Of a DNA stretch of 8,543 nt, positions 1-6,170 are shown one piece after another. The DNA is taken from the NCBI GenBank assembly GCA_915070235.1, contig CAJZFM010000079.1, forward strand, positions 1 to 8,543, read 5' to 3'. A program made the translations under genes and the position numbers. The notes beneath the pieces are model-generated. The model saw only the letters and a list, made by a program, of their open reading frames with translations. It did no database searches and had not been told where the DNA came from. The stretch comes from an uncultured Capnocytophaga sp. (lineage in GTDB: Bacteria; Bacteroidota; Bacteroidia; Flavobacteriales; Flavobacteriaceae). How positions within the stretch are numbered: position 1 is the first letter of the stretch; every line of letters starts with the position of its first letter.

Positions 1-106
1 TGTAATAAAGATTGAAATCTAAAGGAATGAAATAAAATACACCTACTACACATAGAATAAAAACATTTAGAATAGGTGTAAAATGTTTCTTTAGAAAGGG
101 AATCAT
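1..106 (-). CDS. 5' end of an unidentified membrane protein (partial, runs off the window)
   Basis: On the minus strand an ATG at 106-104 overlaps the TGA of the glycosyltransferase gene (ATGA, 4 nt) and opens a frame that stays open for 35 codons to the window edge. The peptide starts MIPFLKKH and continues with a hydrophobic stretch (about residues 11-28, PILNVFILCVVGVFYFIP), which fits a first transmembrane helix after a short basic cytoplasmic N-terminus (positive-inside). The ATGA junction is a typical translational coupling arrangement and is repeated in the divergent arm of this locus. The family cannot be determined from 35 residues. Beside an LPS-core type glycosyltransferase, an O-antigen ligase/polymerase or another polytopic glycan-assembly protein would be a reasonable guess, but that is inference from position only. 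Confidence 0.6.
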   Translation of the reverse strand, partial: MIPFLKKHFTPILNVFILCVVGVFYFIPLDFNLYY

Positions 107-876
107 CTAATTGTTTTGTTTTGTTGTTGTCTGAGTGATTTGAAATTTTCATAAACAGAGATTGCACTTACTTTACTGAGTAAGAATCCCTCCTTACCAT
201 CTAAAATACCTAACTTGAGTATATAGGTTTTGAAAAAATGAAAAGCCATTTTGGCATACATCTTTAGCGGATTGTAACGCTTCCCCTTAAGGAACATCTC
301 CTCTCCTCTTAACTTGCCATAGAGGACAGCTTTCTCTCGGTAGGACTTATAATCGGATACCGAATAATGTAAAAGCTTGTGCTTGAGCGTCCCAATAGTT
401 CCCTCTACAGTGAGTGTTTCATGCACTTTTCTTTCAGGCACATAGTGACATTTTGACTTGCGGAACAAACGAAAATTTCGATCTCCTTGGGTGCCTGAAA
501 AGTGAATAGGCTTTCCAGCAAAGAAAAACAATCGGTAGAAATAGTAAGCCTCTTTTTTCTCAGGATTATTGAGCGTAAGGATAATTTCTTCTTTTAGTTC
601 AGGGGTAATACGTTCGTCACCATCTAAGAAGAGCACCCAATCATTGGAGGCGTTTTCAAGTGCTAAATTGCGCTGTTGGGCAAAATCCTCGAACTTATTT
701 TGGATCACCTTCACCTTAGGGAAAGATTCTGCTATAGCCACAGTATGGTCGGTACTAAAGGAATCTACTACAATAATTTCATCACAGAAATCAAAGCATT
801 GTAGCACTTCCTTGATATTCTTTTCCTCATTATAAGTGATGATAAGGCCACTTACTTTTTCAGTTAAAGATTGCAT
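103..876 (-). CDS. Family 2 glycosyltransferase, WaaE/KdtX-like (LPS core type)
   Basis: A 257-residue GT-A fold inverting glycosyltransferase that probably transfers a hexose from a nucleotide sugar onto an LPS core or related envelope glycan at the cytoplasmic face of the inner membrane. The N-terminal nucleotide-binding segment reads VSGLIITYNEEKNI (8-21), followed by DEIIVVDSFSTDHT (32-45). The metal-binding DxD motif is DGDE at 85-88. The pattern FEDFAQQRNLAL (62-73), FRLFRK (135-140) and VHETL (151-155) is characteristic of the beta-4-glucosyltransferase/WaaE subgroup. The basic, aromatic C-terminal third (about 175-250) may associate with the membrane. Length is normal for the group. 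The ATG at 876 is chosen because the family's N-terminus begins immediately after it; an ATG at 880-878 is out of frame. It is transcribed divergently from the family 4 glycosyltransferase and is coupled to a downstream membrane protein. Donor and acceptor sugars cannot be read from sequence. Confidence 0.9.
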   Translation of the reverse strand: MQSLTEKVSGLIITYNEEKNIKEVLQCFDFCDEIIVVDSFSTDHTVAIAESFPKVKVIQNKFEDFAQQRNLALENASNDWVLFLDGDERITPELKEEIILTLNNPEKKEAYYFYRLFFFAGKPIHFSGTQGDRNFRLFRKSKCHYVPERKVHETLTVEGTIGTLKHKLLHYSVSDYKSYREKAVLYGKLRGEEMFLKGKRYNPLKMYAKMAFHFFKTYILKLGILDGKEGFLLSKVSAISVYENFKSLRQQQNKTIR

Positions 877-888
877 TCATTTTTTCTG

Positions 889-896
889 CAAAGGTA
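889..896 (-). promoter_or_regulatory. Candidate -7 box (TACCTTTG) for the leftward glycosyltransferase operon
   Basis: The minus strand reads TACCTTTG, matching the Bacteroidota -7 consensus TAnnTTTG, 12 nt before the ATG at 876. No convincing TTG -33 element lies at the expected distance upstream, so the box is supported only by its match, its position and the divergent gene layout. The implied leader would be very short. Confidence 0.4.
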
Positions 897-908
897 ATAT
901 TTTTTTTG

Positions 909-916
909 TACTTTTG
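909..916 (+). promoter_or_regulatory. Candidate -7 box (TACTTTTG) for the rightward glycosyltransferase operon
   Basis: TACTTTTG matches the Bacteroidota -7 consensus TAnnTTTG and lies 18 nt before the ATG at 935. The surrounding 10-mer GTACTTTTGT is identical to that upstream of lgt on the other strand. The -33 region is weak (no clear TTG at 19-21 bp). The box sits 12 bp from the opposing minus-strand box, so polymerase binding at the two promoters would overlap. Confidence 0.45.
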
Positions 917-934
917 TGCTTTAATTCAAAAAAT

Positions 935-2098
935 ATGATTCATATTGGTTTTGTACATGGACAATTTCCCTATGGAGGAGGGGAGAAAATAACGTCTAAT
1001 ATAGCCCCTTTGTTAAAAGAAATGGGATATGCTATCTACGTTTTTTCATCTCATATTCATCATGAACAAATAGATGAAGAGGATAAGAAAAATATAACTT
1101 TTGTAGATGTCCAGAAAACAAGGTTATTTTCTTCACCTAAAGTCTCTTTAGTAGATAAGGTAAAAGAATTGAAAATAGACATTCTTGTTTTTATAGGAAA
1201 GAGTTTTAGTGCCAAACGAGAAAAAATATTAAAACAAACTAATTGCAAATGTATATTTGCACATTATGGGGCTACTTTTTGGCAGGCTGAAAACCACTTA
1301 GAGGATTTACAAGTGAAGGCTAAAAAGAATTTCATTAATTATTTGTTTTACAAAGGGTTTAAGATACCTCTTTTTCATATATATAAAAGAATAAAGATAG
1401 AAAAATATCGCATAATTTATAACACATATGATGCTTTTACAGTATTATGTGAGGAATATAAAAAAGAACTTACGCAGGCATTAGGACTTAAAGATAATCA
1501 TAAACTCAGAGCAATATCTACCCCTATTATATCTGCCCCTTATAATTATTCTTTAGAAAAAGAACCCCTTATTATCTATGTAGGGCGTATGAGTTATGTG
1601 GATAAACGAGTGGATCGTTTGGTTAGTATCTGGGAAGAAATCTATAAAAAATTTCCTGATTGGCAATTTGTCTTGATAGGTAGTGGGAAGGAACTACCTA
1701 ATCTCCGCACAATGGTAAAGGAGAAGAACCTAGAACGTATTACTTTTTTAGGGAAAGTAGAAGATATTTTTCCCTATTATAATAAGGCAGCTATCTTCTG
1801 TTTGTCTTCCCAAATGGAAGGGCAGGGTACAGTTTTGATGGAAGCACAACAAGCGGGAGTTGTACCTATTGCTTTTGATTGTTCAGCAGGTGTAAGAGGG
1901 ATATTGTCACCTAATGGAGAAAATGGTATTTTAGTAAAACCCTTTGACATGGAAGAATATGTTTACAAACTGAGTATGTTGATGAATGATCCTCAGATGA
2001 GAAAAGATATACAGAAAAATATACTTACAAAAGCTAAAGAATATAGTGTTGAAGTTATTGTAAAACAATGGGACGAATTATTTAAAAGTGTATTATGA
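935..2098 (+). CDS. Family 4 (GT-B) glycosyltransferase
   Basis: A 387-residue retaining glycosyltransferase of the GT-B fold, likely cytoplasmic, adding a sugar to a lipid-linked or LPS-core acceptor. The N-terminal acceptor domain starts MIHIGFVHGQFPYGGGEK, with the glycine-rich loop at 14-16. The C-terminal donor domain carries IIYVGRMSYVDKRVDRLV (213-230), the LIGSGKE segment (247-253), FLGKVEDI (271-278) and the family EX7E motif: E295 and E303 in EGQGTVLMEAQQAG. The frame is open back to an ATG at 836, but the start at 935 is preferred: it puts the glycine-rich loop at the usual distance from the N-terminus, lies just after a promoter-like box, and the extra 33 residues would overlap the divergent gene. 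The stop overlaps the next start (ATGA at 2095-2098), implying coupled translation. Base composition is uneven: 1321-1440 has 24 G+C in 120 bases, while 1801-1860 has 29 in 60. The exact sugar is unknown. Confidence 0.9.
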   Translation: MIHIGFVHGQFPYGGGEKITSNIAPLLKEMGYAIYVFSSHIHHEQIDEEDKKNITFVDVQKTRLFSSPKVSLVDKVKELKIDILVFIGKSFSAKREKILKQTNCKCIFAHYGATFWQAENHLEDLQVKAKKNFINYLFYKGFKIPLFHIYKRIKIEKYRIIYNTYDAFTVLCEEYKKELTQALGLKDNHKLRAISTPIISAPYNYSLEKEPLIIYVGRMSYVDKRVDRLVSIWEEIYKKFPDWQFVLIGSGKELPNLRTMVKEKNLERITFLGKVEDIFPYYNKAAIFCLSSQMEGQGTVLMEAQQAGVVPIAFDCSAGVRGILSPNGENGILVKPFDMEEYVYKLSMLMNDPQMRKDIQKNILTKAKEYSVEVIVKQWDELFKSVL

Positions 2099-4038
2099 GC
2101 TTAAGATTATTTAGAACTACAGAATACAAAGCTCTTGCTTATCGTTTAGCATTAGCCTATATATTTTACTTTTTATCACGCCTTTCTTTTTATAGTTTCA
2201 ATAAGGCACACCTGCATATAGAAGGTATAGCCGATTTCTTTCGTCTTGCTTTTTATGGTTTGTTGTTTGATACTACAGCTATTATCTATGTAAATCTGCT
2301 GTTTATCTTCCTAAGTGTGCTACCACTACTTATCAACACTAAGAAAAGTTTTCAAAAAGTACTTTTTTGGGTATATTTTGCTTGTAACATACCTGCATAT
2401 CTACTTAATTTTATAGATATTGTATATTTTTCGTATAACAAGACACGCCTTACTACCAATGATTGGGCTTTGGTAGAAAATGAACACAATCCACTGACAC
2501 TCATGGTTGGATTTTTGGTGCAATATTGGGCTATTTTTGCTGTTTTCTTAGTACTAATTGTGTTATGGATATTCCTTTATAAAAAAGTACAAGTCAGAGA
2601 AGAAGAGGTAACACATAGAAGACCTTACTTTATAACCTCAGCAATAGTGTTGGTTCTATTGGCTCCTACACTTATCTTTGGGATACGCGGGTTTTCATTT
2701 AGAGCGGGAGTAATTCCTCTCACTGTAATGGATGCCAGTAAGTATGCACGCGATATTTCTCAGGTAAATATACTACTAAATACACCTTTTACCATCTTTC
2801 GTACCATTGGTAAGAACAAGGGTTTTAAGGAATTCAAATTCACTACAGATGCTTATATAGCAGAAAATATCAAGCCCATTAAACAATATAGGCGACAAAT
2901 GAGTGAGCACCCCAATATAGTGGTTATTATTCTTGAGGGTATGGGAGCGGAGTACTTTGGGGTGATGAACCAACAAACTCACATTCCTAACTACCGTAGC
3001 CATACGCCTTTTTTAGACTCATTGGCTAGGCAAGGATACTATTTTACTAATATATTCTCCAATAGTGTACATTCTATTGAAGGAATTTCAGCAGTCACGG
3101 CAGGGATGCCTACTTTTCAAACAGCATGGGTACGTTCGGGCTATGCTCAGCGTAAAATATCTTCATTACCTGAGATAGCACGCTCCTTGGGTTATCAAAC
3201 CCTTTTTGCTCATGGGGCTACTAATGGTTCAATGAACTTTGATGGTTATACCCATCAAATCGGTTATGAGACCTATTTGGGGCGTACCGAATTTAATGAT
3301 GACCGTTATTATAATGGAAGCTGGGGTATAGATGACGAACCTTTTTTACAATATTTTGCCAAGAATATTAATCAAATGAAGCGTCCTTTTTTAGCAACGG
3401 TTTTTACACTATCCTCTCATGGCCCTTATACAGTGCCTGAACCTTATAAAAACAAGTTTAATAAGGGAGATATACTCATGCATAATGTAGTGGAATATGC
3501 TGATTTTTCGCTAAAAAAATTCTTTGATACCATTAAGAAAGAAGATTGGTATGCTAATACTATATTTGCTATTATCTCAGATCACACAACTGAAGACTAT
3601 TATGATTATTACAAACAGAAAATAGCACACCACCGCTTGCCTATTATCCTCTTTAGCCCGAATAAAGCACTTATTCCTCAAGGGAGTTCAGATACATTAG
3701 GTCAACAGATAGATATTTTTCCTACTTTGGTAGATCTTATGGGGTATCAAAAACCTTTTCGCTCTTGGGGACGTAGTCTTCTGAGTGATAAGGCAGGCGA
3801 GACTCCTCGTGCCTTTGTTACACATACTCAGTTCTATCAACTTATACAAGGTAATTACATATATGTGTTAGATTTACAAGGAGAAGTGGTAGGGGTGTAT
3901 ACTAAGGAAGATTTAGACCTTATCCATAACCTCAAAGACCAAATCGCTCATAATGAAGAAATGAAAAAAGGCATCGCTGACATGCGAGCCTTTATGCAAG
4001 ATTATATGGATAGGATTATCCATGATAAGCTGGAGTAA
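2095..4038 (+). CDS. LtaS/sulfatase-fold membrane transferase (phosphoglycerol or phosphoethanolamine transferase type)
   Basis: A 647-residue polytopic protein with about five N-terminal membrane helices (roughly 14-35, 47-80 possibly split, 87-112, 138-162, 178-198) and a periplasmic alkaline-phosphatase-superfamily domain from about 270. Visible active-site elements by comparison with LtaS: metal ligand E281 in IILEGMG, nucleophile position S327 in NSVHSIEGISAV (Thr in LtaS), W410 and substrate-side H442 in LSSHGPY, and metal ligands D496-H497 in ISDHTTE, followed by HHRLPIILF (512-520). QIDIFPTLVDLMG (538-550) is the usual downstream sulfatase-fold motif. In Gram-negative bacteria such proteins move phosphoglycerol or phosphoethanolamine from a phospholipid onto a periplasmic glycan or LPS. 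Coupling to a glycosyltransferase (ATGA overlap) supports glycan decoration. It cannot be making classical lipoteichoic acid in this cell type. The exact donor and acceptor are inferred. Its stop lies 2 bp from the convergent lgt stop. Confidence 0.87.
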   Translation: MSLRLFRTTEYKALAYRLALAYIFYFLSRLSFYSFNKAHLHIEGIADFFRLAFYGLLFDTTAIIYVNLLFIFLSVLPLLINTKKSFQKVLFWVYFACNIPAYLLNFIDIVYFSYNKTRLTTNDWALVENEHNPLTLMVGFLVQYWAIFAVFLVLIVLWIFLYKKVQVREEEVTHRRPYFITSAIVLVLLAPTLIFGIRGFSFRAGVIPLTVMDASKYARDISQVNILLNTPFTIFRTIGKNKGFKEFKFTTDAYIAENIKPIKQYRRQMSEHPNIVVIILEGMGAEYFGVMNQQTHIPNYRSHTPFLDSLARQGYYFTNIFSNSVHSIEGISAVTAGMPTFQTAWVRSGYAQRKISSLPEIARSLGYQTLFAHGATNGSMNFDGYTHQIGYETYLGRTEFNDDRYYNGSWGIDDEPFLQYFAKNINQMKRPFLATVFTLSSHGPYTVPEPYKNKFNKGDILMHNVVEYADFSLKKFFDTIKKEDWYANTIFAIISDHTTEDYYDYYKQKIAHHRLPIILFSPNKALIPQGSSDTLGQQIDIFPTLVDLMGYQKPFRSWGRSLLSDKAGETPRAFVTHTQFYQLIQGNYIYVLDLQGEVVGVYTKEDLDLIHNLKDQIAHNEEMKKGIADMRAFMQDYMDRIIHDKLE

Positions 4039-4040
4039 GT

Positions 4041-4955
4041 TTACACACTTTTTCTCTTAAAGAACAGCAGAAACACCCCAGCGAGGATAAAGGGGATACT
4101 TAGCCATTGGCCTGTAGAGAAAACACCTAAGGTGTCTTCAATACCGCCTTGGCTGTCTTTTACGTACTCTACAAGGAAACGGATTGTCCAAAGGGCAATG
4201 AGGAATACCCCAAAGATAAAGTAGGGCTGGTCTTTCTTATTGGTTTTCCAATAGAGGTAGTAGAGCAACCAGAAAAGCAGGAAATACCCTACTGCCTCAT
4301 AGAGTTGGGCGGGGTGCCTATAGGGGATTTGGTTGTAAATTTCTACAAACTGGGGGTTGTGAGCGATAACCTCAAAGGCTTTCTGTGGAGTGCTTTGTCC
4401 TGTAAGTTGCATAGCCTCGTGGGCAGAGAAGTCGCCTGATTGTAAGAACTTTACGGCAAAAGGGAAAGACTTATCTACAACCTTGCCTACAATCTCGGAG
4501 TTCATGAAGTTACCAAAACGAACAAACATACCTCCTATGGTAATGGCAATGACAATGCGGTCAAGCACCCAAGAGAGTTTCATATCGGGGTATTTGCGGA
4601 TATAGAGCAGCATGGCAATGATAATCCCCACAGCTGCTCCATGACTGGCCAAACCTGCAAATCCTGTTACTTCGAAGCTTGGAGAGAAGCGGAATGGCAG
4701 GATAATTTCCAGAGGGTGTGCCTTGAAGTAGTCCCAATCATAGAAAAATACATGCCCTAAGCGTGCGCCCAAAAGGGTCGCTATGGCTACATAGATGACC
4801 AAGGCATCGAGCTTCTCTAAAGGTTTGTTTTCTGCCAAAAAGATTTTTTTAGTAATGTAAAAGCCTAAGGAAAAGGCAATTACAAACATAAGGCTATAGT
4901 AGCGTATTTGTATAAAATGCAGGTCAAGTAATACCTGATTGGGATTCCAGTCCAT
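4041..4955 (-). CDS. lgt: Phosphatidylglycerol--prolipoprotein diacylglyceryl transferase
   Basis: A 304-residue inner-membrane enzyme that moves the diacylglyceryl group of phosphatidylglycerol to the lipobox cysteine of prolipoproteins, the first step of lipoprotein maturation. The Lgt signature is present as GGMFVRFGNFMNSEIVG (141-157, with R146, N149, N152, E154). Other family landmarks are Y20 near the first helix, the SHGAAVG loop with H105 (104-110), RHPAQLYEA (213-221), and R259/E263 in IRFLVEYVK. About seven hydrophobic helices can be traced. The stretch at about 158-212 between the signature and RHPAQLYEA is an extended periplasmic insertion of the kind I know from Bacteroidota Lgt proteins. 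The start at 4955 fits the usual N-terminus and is preceded by a TAnnTTTG box. It lies in the same direction as the right-hand operon but 172 bp downstream, so it may have its own promoter. It would be needed to lipidate the lipoprotein encoded at 6171-7274. Confidence 0.97.
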   Translation of the reverse strand: MDWNPNQVLLDLHFIQIRYYSLMFVIAFSLGFYITKKIFLAENKPLEKLDALVIYVAIATLLGARLGHVFFYDWDYFKAHPLEIILPFRFSPSFEVTGFAGLASHGAAVGIIIAMLLYIRKYPDMKLSWVLDRIVIAITIGGMFVRFGNFMNSEIVGKVVDKSFPFAVKFLQSGDFSAHEAMQLTGQSTPQKAFEVIAHNPQFVEIYNQIPYRHPAQLYEAVGYFLLFWLLYYLYWKTNKKDQPYFIFGVFLIALWTIRFLVEYVKDSQGGIEDTLGVFSTGQWLSIPFILAGVFLLFFKRKSV

Positions 4956-4975
4956 ATAAAGAGTTTTATAAGGGA

Positions 4976-4983
4976 CAAAAGTA
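4976..4983 (-). promoter_or_regulatory. Candidate -7 box (TACTTTTG) for lgt
   Basis: The minus strand reads TACTTTTG, a match to the TAnnTTTG -7 consensus, 20 nt before the lgt ATG. No TTG at the -33 distance is seen; instead that region is occupied by the A/T-rich 7-bp repeat array at 4991-5025. The 10-mer GTACTTTTGT is shared with the box upstream of the family 4 glycosyltransferase. Confidence 0.5.
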
Positions 4984-4990
4984 CGAATTT

Positions 4991-5025
4991 TAATTGTTAA
5001 TTGTTGATTGTCAATTGTTAATTTT
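4991..5025. repeat. 7-bp tandem repeat array, five units of TAATTGT type
   Basis: Five successive heptamers read TAATTGT, TAATTGT, TGATTGT, CAATTGT and TAATTTT. The first two are identical and the rest differ at one position. The array begins 7 bp upstream of the candidate lgt -7 box, so it covers the region where a -33 element would be. Several units contain AATTG/CAATT, making the array partly self-complementary. Heptameric short tandem repeats are known in other bacterial intergenic DNA, notably the STRR families of cyanobacteria. Confidence 0.85.
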
Positions 5026-5027
5026 TG

Positions 5028-5066
5028 CCATGTAGGCGAATAGCCTCATATATTCCGCTCTCATGG
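5028..5066. other. Nested inverted repeats between the two heptad arrays
   Basis: The segment between the arrays holds CCATG (5028-5032) complementary to CATGG (5062-5066), enclosing AGGC (5034-5037) and GCCT (5043-5046) around a 5-nt loop. The stems are short (5 and 4 bp), so a structured RNA or protein-binding site is possible but weakly supported. No reading frame of note and no U-tract for an intrinsic terminator is seen. Confidence 0.25.
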
Positions 5067-5085
5067 ATTTTGTTCCTACTTTTAG

Positions 5086-5127
5086 CCACTAACCACTAAC
5101 CACAGACCACTAACCACTAACTACTGA
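5086..5127. repeat. 7-bp tandem repeat array, six units of CCACTAA type
   Basis: Six successive heptamers read CCACTAA, CCACTAA, CCACAGA, CCACTAA, CCACTAA and CTACTGA. The array ends at 5127, directly abutting the stop codon (5128-5130) of the endonuclease/exonuclease/phosphatase gene. Its unit differs from the array at 4991-5025 but has the same 7-bp period. Repeat copy number of such arrays often differs between strains. Confidence 0.88.
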
Positions 5128-6159
5128 TTACTTTCTTTTGATAAAGGTTGCCTTAATAGGATAGTGGTCGGAGTAGTGGATTTGGTTATAGACCTTGTGG
5201 GAGGTGATTTTAAAATACGGATCGGCTAGTATATAGTCAATACGGAAAGGGAAGTATGGGAAGTCGTAGGTGCTGCCAAAACCTGAACCACACTCCTGAA
5301 AACTATCTATCCAGCCCCTATCCTGAAACTTTTGGTAGAGGTAGGAGAAAGCAGTATTATTGAAATCCCCACAGATGATAATAGGATAAGGACAACTATC
5401 GGCATGGGCATTGAAAAGCTCTACCTGTGCCTGCTGTATGGCAAATCGGCGGGGGAGTTTTAGGAAAATACGCTTGGAGTTCTCTTGGCTGATTTCGGTA
5501 TCTTCTATATGGAAGGATTCAAAATGAAGGCTATATAGCCTGAGGGTATCACGCCCTGCTACTATATCGGCAAAGACCCCATTGTTACCTGTATGAGGGA
5601 AATCCAAGGAACCACTATTGAGAATAGGATAATCGCTGAGAATGGCTTGTCCTATCTTGTCCTTTTTGTTCTTATAGATGAATTTCTTGTACTTATAGAA
5701 AGGGAAACTTCCGCTTTCCTTAGTATAAAACTCTTGTAGAGCAATGATTTTTGGGTGCTCTTGGGCAATAAAATCAATAATCTTATCCCTTAGCTCACTG
5801 TCCTTACTCCATTTGTAATGATTGAACAGACGTACATTGAAGCTCATTACACTAAGATGATCTTTGGGAGCAGGTTTGCTCTTGCTGAATTGTACAAAGC
5901 GGTGCATAAAGGGAAGCCCTATGAGAAATAAGACCGCAGAGAAAAGGAATAACCATTGGCGACGCAACAGCCATAAGACAATGAATCCCATATTGACCAA
6001 CATCAGCAAGGGGGTGAAAACACTTAGGGAGGCATACTCAAAATAACGAGGGGGGATAAAAGGGAGTAGGTAGGCGAAAAATAAGATTCCACCTACCACT
6101 CCATTGATCAGAAAAATTATCTTGTTAGCAAAAGAAAGTGTGCTCCAAAAGTTTTTCAT
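5128..6159 (-). CDS. Membrane-anchored endonuclease/exonuclease/phosphatase family protein
   Basis: A 343-residue protein with three hydrophobic N-terminal helices (about 13-34, 47-66, 68-88) and an endonuclease/exonuclease/phosphatase (EEP) domain from about 100 to the end. The conserved metal and catalytic residues of the fold are all visible: N108 in MSFNVRLFN, E143 in ALQEFY, H212 in YSLHFES, D265 and N267 in CGDFNNT, D308 in RIDYILAD and D331-H332 in SDHYPI. This suggests an active phosphodiesterase or phosphatase. Family members cut DNA, RNA, phosphoinositides or sphingomyelin, so the substrate cannot be stated. The helix arrangement leaves the domain on one side of the membrane; with three helices and basic residues at W69-flanking R66-R67, topology is uncertain. 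The gene starts 11 bp after the glucosaminidase stop, so it is probably the last member of that operon. Its stop is abutted by a heptad array. Such membrane EEP proteins are common in Bacteroidota and mostly uncharacterised. Confidence 0.85.
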   Translation of the reverse strand: MKNFWSTLSFANKIIFLINGVVGGILFFAYLLPFIPPRYFEYASLSVFTPLLMLVNMGFIVLWLLRRQWLFLFSAVLFLIGLPFMHRFVQFSKSKPAPKDHLSVMSFNVRLFNHYKWSKDSELRDKIIDFIAQEHPKIIALQEFYTKESGSFPFYKYKKFIYKNKKDKIGQAILSDYPILNSGSLDFPHTGNNGVFADIVAGRDTLRLYSLHFESFHIEDTEISQENSKRIFLKLPRRFAIQQAQVELFNAHADSCPYPIIICGDFNNTAFSYLYQKFQDRGWIDSFQECGSGFGSTYDFPYFPFRIDYILADPYFKITSHKVYNQIHYSDHYPIKATFIKRK

Positions 6160-6170
6160 AGAGTTGGTTT

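Noticed and set aside
569..835. Plus-strand open frame of 88 codons
   Set aside because: It lies wholly inside the minus-strand WaaE-like gene and encodes a Ser-rich, family-less product typical of an antisense shadow frame.
836..934. Longer start (ATG at 836) for the family 4 glycosyltransferase
   Set aside because: It would add 33 residues unlike the family, overlap the divergent gene and run through the promoter-like boxes; the ATG at 935 gives a normal GT-B N-terminus.
2095..4038. Lipoteichoic acid synthase proper
   Set aside because: The fold matches LtaS, but the genome type is Gram-negative Bacteroidota, which do not make lipoteichoic acid; a periplasmic head-group transferase is the safer call.
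5028..5066. Intrinsic terminator after the endonuclease/exonuclease/phosphatase gene
   Set aside because: Stems are only 4-5 bp and no T-tract follows on the relevant strand.
4991..5127. CRISPR-like array
   Set aside because: The units are 7-bp direct tandem repeats with no unique spacers; there are no 24-40 bp repeats and no cas genes.
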